DNA of 37,175 nucleotides, from contig QHYQ01000300.1 in the NCBI GenBank assembly GCA_003224175.1, positions 1 to 37,175 on the forward strand, given 5' to 3'. A model generated the notes under the pieces. It saw nothing but the letters and a program-made list of their open reading frames with translations, searched no databases and had not been told where the DNA came from. Shown piece after piece: positions 15,683 to 22,663 of this stretch. The position numbers and the translations under genes are program-made. Source of the stretch: Acidobacteriota bacterium (GTDB lineage: Bacteria > Acidobacteriota > Terriglobia > Acidiferrales > UBA7541). Each line of letters starts with the position of its first letter. The stretch's first letter is position 1.

Positions 15683-17248
15683 ATGCGCACAGCTTTGATC
15701 CTCAGCTTCGTGGTATTGACGGGGACCTGCGGCGAGATCAGCCTCACGCACGCCATGAAACAGATCGGTGAGGTGCAGCATTTTTCGCCGGCGGCGATTT
15801 CGAGGGTGCTGCTCCATTCGTTGCGGCAAGTGTGGTTGTGGATCGCCGTAGGATTAATGGCCGTATCCTTTTACGCTTTCCTGACCATGCTTTCGTGGTA
15901 TCCGGTCAGCTTTGTGGTGCCAGCAACCTCGCTGGCTTATGTGACAGGCGCGCTGGGCGCAAAGTTCCTGCTGCGGGAACGTCTCAGCGCCATACGCTGG
16001 GCCGGCGTGGCTTGCATTTCCCTAGGCGTGGCGCTGGCTTGGGCAGATCCGATGCCTTCACTGCCGCACTTGAGGAATTTATACATTTTATTGCGGGAAG
16101 TTGTCTTCGTGGCTGCGCTGGCGCCCTTGGCCTTTTATCTTTTCAGCGGGTGGGCGGCATGGCGCTTTTTTCGACACGCCCGCGCCCAGGCGCTTGGGCA
16201 TTCCACTGATTTCATGCCGCCAGTTAGCATTCTCAAGCCTTTGCACGGTCTGGACCGCGGCGCTTACGAAAATTTCGCGAGTTTTTGCCGTCAAAAATAT
16301 CCGACGTATGAAATTCTTTTCGCCGTCCGCAACGAGAACGATCCTGCCGTTCCGGTTGTGCGCCTTTTGATTCGCGATTTTCCCCGGATCCCCATCCGCC
16401 TGCTGGTGGACCAGGACAGGAAAGGCACAAACGACAAAGTGGGCAAGCTTTGCCTGATGGCGCAAGAGGCCAGCTACCCCTTGCTGGTCATCACGGATAG
16501 CGATGTGCGGGTCGCGCCCGATTATTTGCGCAGCGTTGCTGACATTTTTCGCGATCCGCGCGTTGGTGCGGTGACGGCGCTCTATCGCGCAATGGAGGCG
16601 CCCTCCTTCGGTGCGGAGATGGACACGATGGGTTCACTCTCATTTTCCGGCTCGGCGTTAATGGCCCGGGAGCTCGAGGGCCTCAAATTCACCATGGGCT
16701 CGACAGCGGCGATAACGCGCGAACGACTTGCGGAGATCGGAGGATTCGCTCCGCTGCTGGATATGCATTCGGATGATTACGAATTGGGCCGGCGAATCGC
16801 ACAAAAGGGATATCGCGTAGAGCTTGTCCCAGAGCCGGTAGACATCGAGTTTCCCTCGGAAAGCCTGCACGATTATCTTCGGCACGAACTGCGCTGGCTC
16901 ATTGGCTTGCGGCACATCCGGCCCGGCGGCCACTTCGGTTTGTTGATGACTCAAGGGCTCGCGTGGACGGCCGCAGCGGCCGGCTTGGCGTCTTCGTGGA
17001 CAGCGAGTGCCGCATGGGTATTGGCATACCTGATCATTCGATTGCTCAGCGGTTATGTGATTGGGGTGTGGGGTCTACGCGATCCGGTCGTGCGGCGCAA
17101 ACTATGGCTGCTTCCGCTACATGATCTCTTTTGGTTTTTCCTGTGGCTGGTGAGTTTCTCCGTCAATCGCATCGAATGGCGAGGGCTGGTTTTTACTCTC
17201 GAAAAAGGCCGCATGATTCCCGTGGAATCGCGGCCACAGGGCGCATGA
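15683..17248 (+). CDS. hpnI: Fusion of a DMT half-transporter to hopanoid glycosyltransferase HpnI
   Basis: This 521-residue frame has two parts. Residues 1-122 are a four-helix DMT/EamA-like unit (RTALILSFVVLTGTCGEISL, then YPVSFVVPATSLAYVTGALG). From about 130 it is a complete HpnI/ceramide-glucosyltransferase-like GT: a membrane helix, PPVSILKPLHGLDRGAYENF, the metal-binding DSD at 272-274 in VITDSDVRVAPDY, MHSDDYELGRRI at 361-371 and HELRW at 401-405, then C-terminal membrane helices. HpnI adds N-acetylglucosamine to bacteriohopanetetrol. An internal ATG at 16052 lies at the domain border, but no good ribosome site precedes it, so I favour a true fusion. It begins 10 bases after the separate half-transporter gene. 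Confidence 0.85.
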   Translation: MRTALILSFVVLTGTCGEISLTHAMKQIGEVQHFSPAAISRVLLHSLRQVWLWIAVGLMAVSFYAFLTMLSWYPVSFVVPATSLAYVTGALGAKFLLRERLSAIRWAGVACISLGVALAWADPMPSLPHLRNLYILLREVVFVAALAPLAFYLFSGWAAWRFFRHARAQALGHSTDFMPPVSILKPLHGLDRGAYENFASFCRQKYPTYEILFAVRNENDPAVPVVRLLIRDFPRIPIRLLVDQDRKGTNDKVGKLCLMAQEASYPLLVITDSDVRVAPDYLRSVADIFRDPRVGAVTALYRAMEAPSFGAEMDTMGSLSFSGSALMARELEGLKFTMGSTAAITRERLAEIGGFAPLLDMHSDDYELGRRIAQKGYRVELVPEPVDIEFPSESLHDYLRHELRWLIGLRHIRPGGHFGLLMTQGLAWTAAAAGLASSWTASAAWVLAYLIIRLLSGYVIGVWGLRDPVVRRKLWLLPLHDLFWFFLWLVSFSVNRIEWRGLVFTLEKGRMIPVESRPQGA

Positions 17249-17490
17249 ATCGAGTGTTCAGCTCAGGCGCGGCTGGTGGTTGGACGCGTCCATGAGTCTT
17301 TGAACGCGGCGCGAATGTCTGCGGCCGTGAGCCCAGTCTGGAACCTGCGGCCACGCGCACCGGCGCCGCGATCAAAACGACAAACCCCAAGAGCCACAAC
17401 CCCAAGAACATCCACCAGGCCCACACCCACGCGGCGGTAGGAGTAGCCCACCGGGTTCATCGGCAGGCCTGCCATTTGCGGACACCGTTT

Positions 17491-17898
17491 TCACACCCCC
17501 TTTTCCTGTGCGAGCGCCGTTTCAGCTTTGCTGACTAGCTCGTGGGCCTTGCTAACCAAGGCAGAGGGGTCTTCTTTCGAAACAACGGCGGCAATGCCTG
17601 CGGCCAGAGCCTCTATTTCCAGAGCACGGCTGCGAAGTGCGGTGAACAAGATAAGCGGGGCATGGGGCATGATCTGCTTCAGCGCCAGGGCAGCGTGAAT
17701 GCCATCCATCACGGGCATGGAGAAGTCCAACACAATCATGTCGGGTCGCATTTGCTTTGCCTTTTCGATAGCCTGTGCGCCATCCTCGGCTTCTCCACAA
17801 ACGGAAAATCCACCGGATATAAGCAGACTGCTCAGGGCCTTCCGCACTGAAGGACTGTCATCGACGATGAGGACGCGTCTGGGCATTGGATTGGTCAT
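17491..17898 (-). CDS. Single-domain CheY-like response regulator
   Basis: The product is 135 residues from ATG 17898. All receiver landmarks are present: the acidic pair Asp13-Asp14 in RRVLIVDDSPSVRKAL, phospho-acceptor Asp58 in MIVLDFSMPVMDG, Thr86 in LILFTALRS and Lys108 in AAVVSKEDPS. There is no output domain, so it should act by protein contact. The start overlaps the stop of the upstream small CxxC gene as ATGA (17895-17898), and no separate ribosome site is visible, so translation is probably coupled. No histidine kinase is nearby. A start at the second Met (17886) is possible. Confidence 0.9.
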   Translation of the reverse strand: MTNPMPRRVLIVDDSPSVRKALSSLLISGGFSVCGEAEDGAQAIEKAKQMRPDMIVLDFSMPVMDGIHAALALKQIMPHAPLILFTALRSRALEIEALAAGIAAVVSKEDPSALVSKAHELVSKAETALAQEKGV

Positions 17899-18089
17899 GG
17901 AGGGGAGATCGGTGAGCCTGTAGAGGTTTTGGGGTATGGGGAATTTCGTTGCATCCACATTTCCCAGCAAGAGTGGGCGCGACCGTTGGCGTCGTTGTCG
18001 GCGTGGAAGGTCATGTACTGGTCAGAGCCGAACTTCTTGAATCGGGCAAAAGAGCCGGTAATCTCCTCTCCACATAACTGGCACGTCAT
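17895..18089 (-). CDS. 64-residue CxxC protein coupled to the response regulator
   Basis: The ATG at 18089 has GGAGG nine bases upstream, and the stop overlaps the response-regulator start (ATGA). The 64-residue protein reads MTCQLCGEEITGSFARFKKF, then DQYMTFHADNDANGRAHSCW. The CxxC pair together with later His and Cys residues could make a small zinc site. The frame is open upstream into a transposase remnant, so an automatic caller may merge the two; the ribosome site argues for a separate gene. I know no named family. By its coupling I infer a function linked to the regulator, perhaps as sensor or partner. Confidence 0.6.
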   Translation of the reverse strand: MTCQLCGEEITGSFARFKKFGSDQYMTFHADNDANGRAHSCWEMWMQRNSPYPKTSTGSPISPP

Positions 18090-18189
18090 GGCAGCCTCCG
18101 GGTGGGTCGATGGTTGGACTTGGGGAAGCCGGATCGGGAGAAATGAAATGACGGTTTTAACGTGGTCATGTTGCTGCAGGCCCTTCGAC

Positions 18190-18593
18190 CTTGGCGCGAT
18201 GGAACTCCTGGACGAAGACGATGGTTCGGCCTTCTTAGCGGGCTTTTTTCTAATCTCGGGCCAGCGCTTCTGTTTCCGGCCCCGAATGGCGCCTTCGTCC
18301 CGCTCCGGTGCCCGGCCCGCAGGCCTCTCGCGGCTCCATACCAGTTGCCGTACAAGGCGCCACGCGTGTGCGGGATGGTACCGTACCCCGCATTCGCGCT
18401 CGATCAGGAGCGCCACCCGCGCCGATGTCCACGGGCCGCTCTCGTACCCCAGCGCTTCCGGCCCGCGCCTCAACATGCGCTCGATCCGCCGCAGCTCGGC
18501 CGTACCCAATTGCGGCTTGCGCCCGGCACGCCCCGCTCTATTCAGCGCCTGCAGTCCGCGAAAGCGACGGCCGGACTTGCGTTTGTCTGTCAT
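18190..18593 (-). mobile_element. IS630-type transposase remnant (N-terminal half)
   Basis: From ATG 18593 the reverse strand encodes about 130 residues of an IS630/Tc1-type transposase: basic start MTDKRKSGRRFRGL, helix-turn-helix GTAELRRIERMLRRGPEALG, then RVALLIERECGVRYHPAHAW and ERDEGAIRGRKQKRWPEIRK. Just after an A6G slippery run the sequence changes frame. In the other frame GRTIVFVQEF is visible where the family has a first catalytic Asp followed by Glu (normally IVFIDES). The Asp is lost and the DDE domain ends within about 20 codons. No terminal inverted repeats were found. It is a dead fragment. Confidence 0.7.
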
Positions 18594-18906
18594 GGACGAT
18601 CTTTACTTATTTCATGCCAACTCGCACTAGCCGAAGGCGAGCTTGGCCAGGGGACTGAACGCCCACGTTACCCGCTCGCGTTTGGAAGGGGATGGTATGG
18701 AAAGCGCAAGAAGAGTTCCTTGTCCAAGAGCAAAGATGGAAGGTTCGAGGGTTGGCGGGGGAATTGTTACCGCGTGTCCAGCGAGGCCGATCGATGGTTA
18801 AGCCAGGATTCTGCCGCTCTCTTCCGAACTCGTCTCCATGCTTAAGCCGGGCGATAACTGGTGGTACGCTTTTCCAGCAACCAACCTCCGCTAGCTATGG
18901 CCCAAG
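18594..18906. other. Degenerate stretch between IS630 remnant and integrase stub
   Basis: No intact gene is seen. Short forward frames here lack family features. GDNWWYAFPATNLR can be read just before the integrase stub and is followed by a stop; it may be debris of the integrase or of another insertion. I treat the interval as mobile-element scar. Confidence 0.4.
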
Positions 18907-19116
18907 GTGACAAAAGCGGCGGGATGCGAAGGACTGCTCTTCCATGACTTGCGCCGATCTTCCGTCCGAAATATGATGAAGGCTGGCGTGCAGCAAGCCG
19001 TGGCGATGCGTGTGTCTGGGCACACAACTGACCACATATTCCAGAGATATAACATCGTCGCAGCAGACCAGCTTCATGAGGCGATGGAAAAAGTTGAAGC
19101 TGAAATCAAACCCTAA
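18907..19116 (+). pseudogene. C-terminal stub of a tyrosine recombinase (phage-type integrase)
   Basis: The final 69 codons of an integrase are preserved: LLFHDLRRSSVRNMMKAGVQ carries the catalytic His-x-x-Arg box, VSGHTTDHIFQRYNI carries the second His and the nucleophilic Tyr. The N-terminal DNA-binding domain and the first catalytic Arg are absent; stop codons interrupt the frame upstream. The stop codon lies one base before a tRNA-Gln gene, the usual place for an integrase next to its attachment site. It cannot be active alone and marks an old integrated element. Confidence 0.75.
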
Positions 19117-19117
19117 T

Positions 19118-19192
19118 TCCGGGGTGGTGCAATTGGTAGCACATGGGTCTCTGGAACCTAGAATCCTGGTTCGAGTCCAGGCCCCGGAGCCA
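19118..19192 (+). tRNA. tRNA-Gln (anticodon CUG)
   Basis: The 75 bases fold as a complete tRNA with encoded CCA. The acceptor stem is TCCGGGG (19118-19124) with CCCCGGA (19182-19188), followed by G and CCA. The D arm is GTGC..GCAC. The anticodon arm TGGGT-CTCTGGA-ACCTA has anticodon CTG at 19151-19153 and one G-U pair. The T arm is CCTGG-TTCGAGT-CCAGG. It is intact although it borders the integrase stub, as expected for an integration site that restores the tRNA. Confidence 0.9.
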
Positions 19193-19273
19193 TATTTTTC
19201 AATCTTAAAACGAGTCGAGTCGTCTCTCTGGTTTTTGCAGTTGTGTAAGATAACAAGAGAGATAAGCCGCAGG

Positions 19274-19325
19274 GCACCCGACTCTGGATGTGATTATCCT
19301 GGTTCGAGTCCAGGCCTCCCAGCCA
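19274..19325 (+). pseudogene. Partial second tRNA-Gln copy lacking its 5' half
   Basis: From CTCTGGA (19282-19288) to the terminal CCA the layout repeats that of the tRNA 133 bases upstream, including an identical 20-base block over the T arm (19163-19182 and 19296-19315) at the same distance from the anticodon loop. The acceptor end CCTCCCAGCCA differs from the first tRNA, and no matching TGGGAGG 5' strand exists upstream. The anticodon stem does not pair. It is therefore a truncated tRNA, consistent with a displaced tRNA end or attachment-site half left by an integrated element. Confidence 0.6.
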
Positions 19326-19459
19326 ATCTTTTCAATTAGTTAGCTCCCTCCGAGTTCGCGGATTTGGGAACAGTTGGGAACAACAGCTCTCCTCGAGTTT
19401 GCTAAAGGCATCGCGCTGAAACTTTTCTGCGAGAGGTTAGGTCAAAAGCTATATCTCGT

Positions 19460-20065
19460 TTGCCTGGTTATGCTTCCGAAGGTAACTGGCCTTTGTTGCG
19501 CTCGTTTTCCTGGGCACTGCTTCAGGCTAAATTCCCACGCCCAAGACAGCCGATAACAACTCGCCGCCAATGGGCTGCGGCACTGTCTGGTTCATCCTGG
19601 GTGTCTTTTGGACAAACCGGTCGTACGTCGACCCCCGGATTCTTCGTTGTGCCGAATGGCACCGTTGTCTCATTCTTCGACGTGTTCAACATCACCGGAA
19701 TTCCGGCGGGCGGAGAAATCACCGTGATGGCCGACGATTCCGCGACGGTCATTTTGAACGGCGTAGCTCTGATGCCGGAAGCTTCGATGAGCGGCAACAA
19801 ATATGCGATTTGCTCGGACTTTGGCATCGGATGCCTGGCAGCTAGCGTTATCGATCTACCAGCTTCGGTATTGCACGAAGGCACGAATACTTTGGATTTC
19901 GAGGTAGCACAGCGGAATGCAGTTTCCTTTGGCCTGGACTATGCCGGTTATGTGAACGATCTGGTGCCCACTCCAGAGTCGAGCTCTGCCATGTTGCTGG
20001 GGTTGGGCCTTTTGCTTATGGCCGCCTTGGGAGCTCGCCGTAAGTCCGCGAACGGCGCTGCGTGA
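19460..20065 (+). CDS. PEP-CTERM sorting-domain protein, probably 5'-truncated
   Basis: The C-terminus is a typical exosortase sorting signal: TPESSSAMLLGLGLLLMAAL followed by GARRKS, i.e. a PE-containing motif, a membrane helix and a basic tail. Before it lies a single beta-rich domain (FGQTGRTSTPGFFVVPNGTV; GEITVMADDSATVILNGVAL; LHEGTNTLDFEVAQRNAVSF) like other acidobacterial PEP-CTERM proteins. These are exported, cleaved by an exosortase and attached to the envelope or exopolysaccharide. The first 50 or so residues do not look like a signal peptide, and there is no ribosome site at 19460. The real 5' end seems lost at the tRNA/integrase scar just upstream. No exosortase gene is in the window. 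Confidence 0.6.
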   Translation: MPGYASEGNWPLLRSFSWALLQAKFPRPRQPITTRRQWAAALSGSSWVSFGQTGRTSTPGFFVVPNGTVVSFFDVFNITGIPAGGEITVMADDSATVILNGVALMPEASMSGNKYAICSDFGIGCLAASVIDLPASVLHEGTNTLDFEVAQRNAVSFGLDYAGYVNDLVPTPESSSAMLLGLGLLLMAALGARRKSANGAA

Positions 20066-20166
20066 GCGGTAACCGTCGGCGGAAATACACGATATCCGGG
20101 CCGAGCTTACTTGGGACGAGTCATACGCGCGAGGAGCCTCCCTCAGAGTGGAACGAGTACCGAGTA

Positions 20167-22167
20167 TCAGTTCGCGGACCGGCTCGCAAGCGTCGACATC
20201 GTCCAATCCCAGTGCCTTCCGGCCTCATCCACCACAGAATTAACGTCCTCCTGCAATAGGTAGCGGTCCTTCGCCAGCGCATTGGCGGCTGCTCGGACCC
20301 GACGCAGGTAATCGTCCCGGCCGCTGTAGCGCTCCTCGATGGATGAGCGCGGATCGTGATTCTTCGCCCGTTCCGCGCGTGTCCTGGCGAACGGTACGTA
20401 GGATCCCGCCATGGAGACGAGCGTGTCCGGCTGGCCTTGGGCTTGGCTTCGGAAAGCCCAGCCGCCGTAGGTTCCGAGCGGCACCGATTGCTCCGGCAGG
20501 CGAATCCCGCTGGTGACGTTGCCATCCTTATCAACCTGCGGCACAAGGAACGGCAGAACCGAAACCGGTCCGGCGGGCAAATCGTTGCGGTAACCTCCAG
20601 GGACGTGATATGGCCACTGCACGCCCGGCACGTCGGGAAACTTGATCTCGCTTTGCTCGATAGCCGTGTGGTCCGAGAGCATCGGATGACGGCTCGGTGC
20701 CGGCTCAACGCCTTGCCTTACCCATTTATCGAGGCTTGGCAGCAGAGCCCGCTGAGCCCAGCGATAATCGAGCGGATCGATTCGGAGCTGCTGCGCTTCA
20801 CTTTCGGCCGGAGGCCAAGTTCCGGAACCGTGTCTGGCGCCCGCGAGGAGAAAGATTTTCATGTTCGGCGGGTCGGGCAAATCCTGGCGGCCGTCTAGGG
20901 AGATGGCTCGCAGAGACGAGACGCGGCCCCGATCGTAATATTCCGACTCCGTGTCCACGAGAAATATCTTAGGCTCCAGGCCAGCGGGGATACGCGCGCC
21001 CAGGCCATCGTGCCTGCCGGTTACCGGATCCGTGGTGGTCTCATAACGAATCGGGAATTTCGTTTGCGTGTAGGACCCGAGTTCGTCAGCCTGAGCCCAA
21101 CGTTCGTTGAAGCTGCCCAGCGATGTGGCGCCGGTCTGAATAAATAGCGCATCCACGGCTTTGCGGCCCCGTTCGTCGATGGTGAATCCTTCGTAGATCA
21201 TTTGACGCTGCCAGCGGCCAACCTGAGAGGCGCCGAAGGTGTAAACATATTTGCCGCGCACGATCGCGTCTGAATTGTATTTCACGGCGGATGCGAAATC
21301 GCGAACGGCGGCGAATCCTACGCCCGCGACCGGCGGATCTTTGGATTCGTAGGTGACTTGATACACCATTCCTGGTTTGAAGCCGCCCTTCATCGTGACC
21401 CAATTAGGATCGGAAACGCTCCGGCCATTCTCCATCCGGCCGAACTGCCAATCTCCGCGAGAGATGAGCCTCGGCGTAGACACCAGGGCGGGACGTTCCG
21501 TGAGCCGGTAGGTCGGATCATTGAGGTCGAGCGGCGGGTACATCGGTGTGAAGTACTCGCCGGCGTAGTTGTAGGAGTCCACCATTTTGTCCGGGATGAA
21601 CCACGGGCCAGGCGTGATCCAGCCAGTAATGGGCTTGCCATTGTTGGTGGCCACCGGCGCGTCGAGGAGGACCAGGCCTTTCTTTTTGGGAACATCAAAC
21701 TCCCAGCCGACCGACACCAGGGTGTAGCCTTCGCGCATGAGCAGACCATCGCCGAATTCTTCGTCGGCTGTGGGATCCTGCGATCCTTTGGCATGGTTGA
21801 ACGTGCCCAGCGACGCCTTACCGCCGCGATTTGGAATATCCAAAAAGATTACGCCGTTTCCTTTGGATGGATCCTTGGGCCGCAGGATGAAGAGATCAGC
21901 CGCAAATTCCACGCGGCCTTGCGCATCCGTGGGCGCTTTGTCGAGGTCAGCGATGATCTTGTTGTGCGGGTTCTTCGGGTCGATGGCGAAGTAAACCTTG
22001 CCGGAAAGCTTTTCGTACGGCCCGACGGTTCCGAAGCTTTTTCCTCCGAGCACATCCTGCCGGCTGGAGATTTCGACCCGAGTGACTTCGGCCCGAACCG
22101 TGCACGACACGAACACGAAGGCGAAGGTCACGAGCAGCCCCAAAATCCTACGAATGTCGAGTTTCAT
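20167..22167 (-). CDS. Large secreted alpha/beta-hydrolase-domain protein
   Basis: The 666-residue product starts at ATG 22167 with AAGGAG upstream and a signal peptide (ILGLLVTFAFVFVSCTVRAE). The mature start VTRVEISSRQDVLGGKSFGT VGPYEKLSG and NPRNP-like segment DPKNPHNKIIADLDKAP are characteristic of the 'alpha/beta hydrolase domain' family of 600-700 residues. The nucleophile elbow is GASQVGRWQRQMI, the likely acid/base region includes FLLAGARHGSGTWPP, and RWAQRALLPSLDKWVRQGVE lies in between. Family members are periplasmic with no firmly known substrate that I can cite; an ester or similar carbonyl bond is expected. The flanking intergenic space suggests a monocistronic gene. Confidence 0.85.
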   Translation of the reverse strand: MKLDIRRILGLLVTFAFVFVSCTVRAEVTRVEISSRQDVLGGKSFGTVGPYEKLSGKVYFAIDPKNPHNKIIADLDKAPTDAQGRVEFAADLFILRPKDPSKGNGVIFLDIPNRGGKASLGTFNHAKGSQDPTADEEFGDGLLMREGYTLVSVGWEFDVPKKKGLVLLDAPVATNNGKPITGWITPGPWFIPDKMVDSYNYAGEYFTPMYPPLDLNDPTYRLTERPALVSTPRLISRGDWQFGRMENGRSVSDPNWVTMKGGFKPGMVYQVTYESKDPPVAGVGFAAVRDFASAVKYNSDAIVRGKYVYTFGASQVGRWQRQMIYEGFTIDERGRKAVDALFIQTGATSLGSFNERWAQADELGSYTQTKFPIRYETTTDPVTGRHDGLGARIPAGLEPKIFLVDTESEYYDRGRVSSLRAISLDGRQDLPDPPNMKIFLLAGARHGSGTWPPAESEAQQLRIDPLDYRWAQRALLPSLDKWVRQGVEPAPSRHPMLSDHTAIEQSEIKFPDVPGVQWPYHVPGGYRNDLPAGPVSVLPFLVPQVDKDGNVTSGIRLPEQSVPLGTYGGWAFRSQAQGQPDTLVSMAGSYVPFARTRAERAKNHDPRSSIEERYSGRDDYLRRVRAAANALAKDRYLLQEDVNSVVDEAGRHWDWTMSTLASRSAN

Positions 22168-22663
22168 CGGTACTCCTTTTCCAACCTTCTTTGGCCGCGT
22201 TGACGCGATTTTTCAACGAGCGCGCCCAGAACTGATCGGGTTCCTTGTACTCCCTGGTGGTTCGTTTTGCAATATTCGGATGATCAGAGCAGCGGGGACC
22301 AGAGACCGAAGGAGCGCTTATGGACAGGACGCAAGAAAGGCGGGATCTTAAGGTTCTCTTAATGTGAGACGCATAGAGTCAGGGCGGTTTACAGTCTTTA
22401 TTAGAATAGTCGGACTAATGGAAGGTCTTTTTCTCTGAAAGACGCCCAGGGGAAGGTGTCTTATGAGTTGCTGGCCGATTATTCGTACCGGAGCTTGGTC
22501 TGCTCGGAAGCGTAGTCCTTCAGCCCCTACGTCCAGCCCCTACTTCCTTTCCTTTCCGTGGAGCATTCATACGGGTTTGTCCTTCTCTTTGGGTTTTCTT
22601 AGGGGTTCGGGGTCTCGCTTTATCACTCGGAAACGGAAATAGAAAGAAATAGGAGGTGTGTCT
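22168..22663. other. 496-base divergent intergenic region
   Basis: It separates the hydrolase gene from the Oar-like receptor gene and must hold both promoters, none of which I can identify with confidence. A 10-base unit CAGCCCCTAC is repeated at 22521 and 22534. AGGAGGTG at 22651-22658 is the receptor's ribosome site. No coding sequence was recognised. Confidence 0.5.

Noticed and set aside
17193-17475. Two overlapping small reverse frames, one with a hydrophobic stretch (WAWWMFLGLWLLGFVVLI)
   Set aside because: It could be a frameshifted small membrane protein, but there is no ribosome site or family match and the frame runs into the end of hpnI.
21358-22203. 281-codon forward frame
   Set aside because: Antisense to the alpha/beta-hydrolase-domain gene, which has clear family motifs.
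22521-22543. CAGCCCCTAC repeated twice with a 3-base gap
   Set aside because: Only two copies of a short low-complexity unit; too little to call a repeat element or operator.
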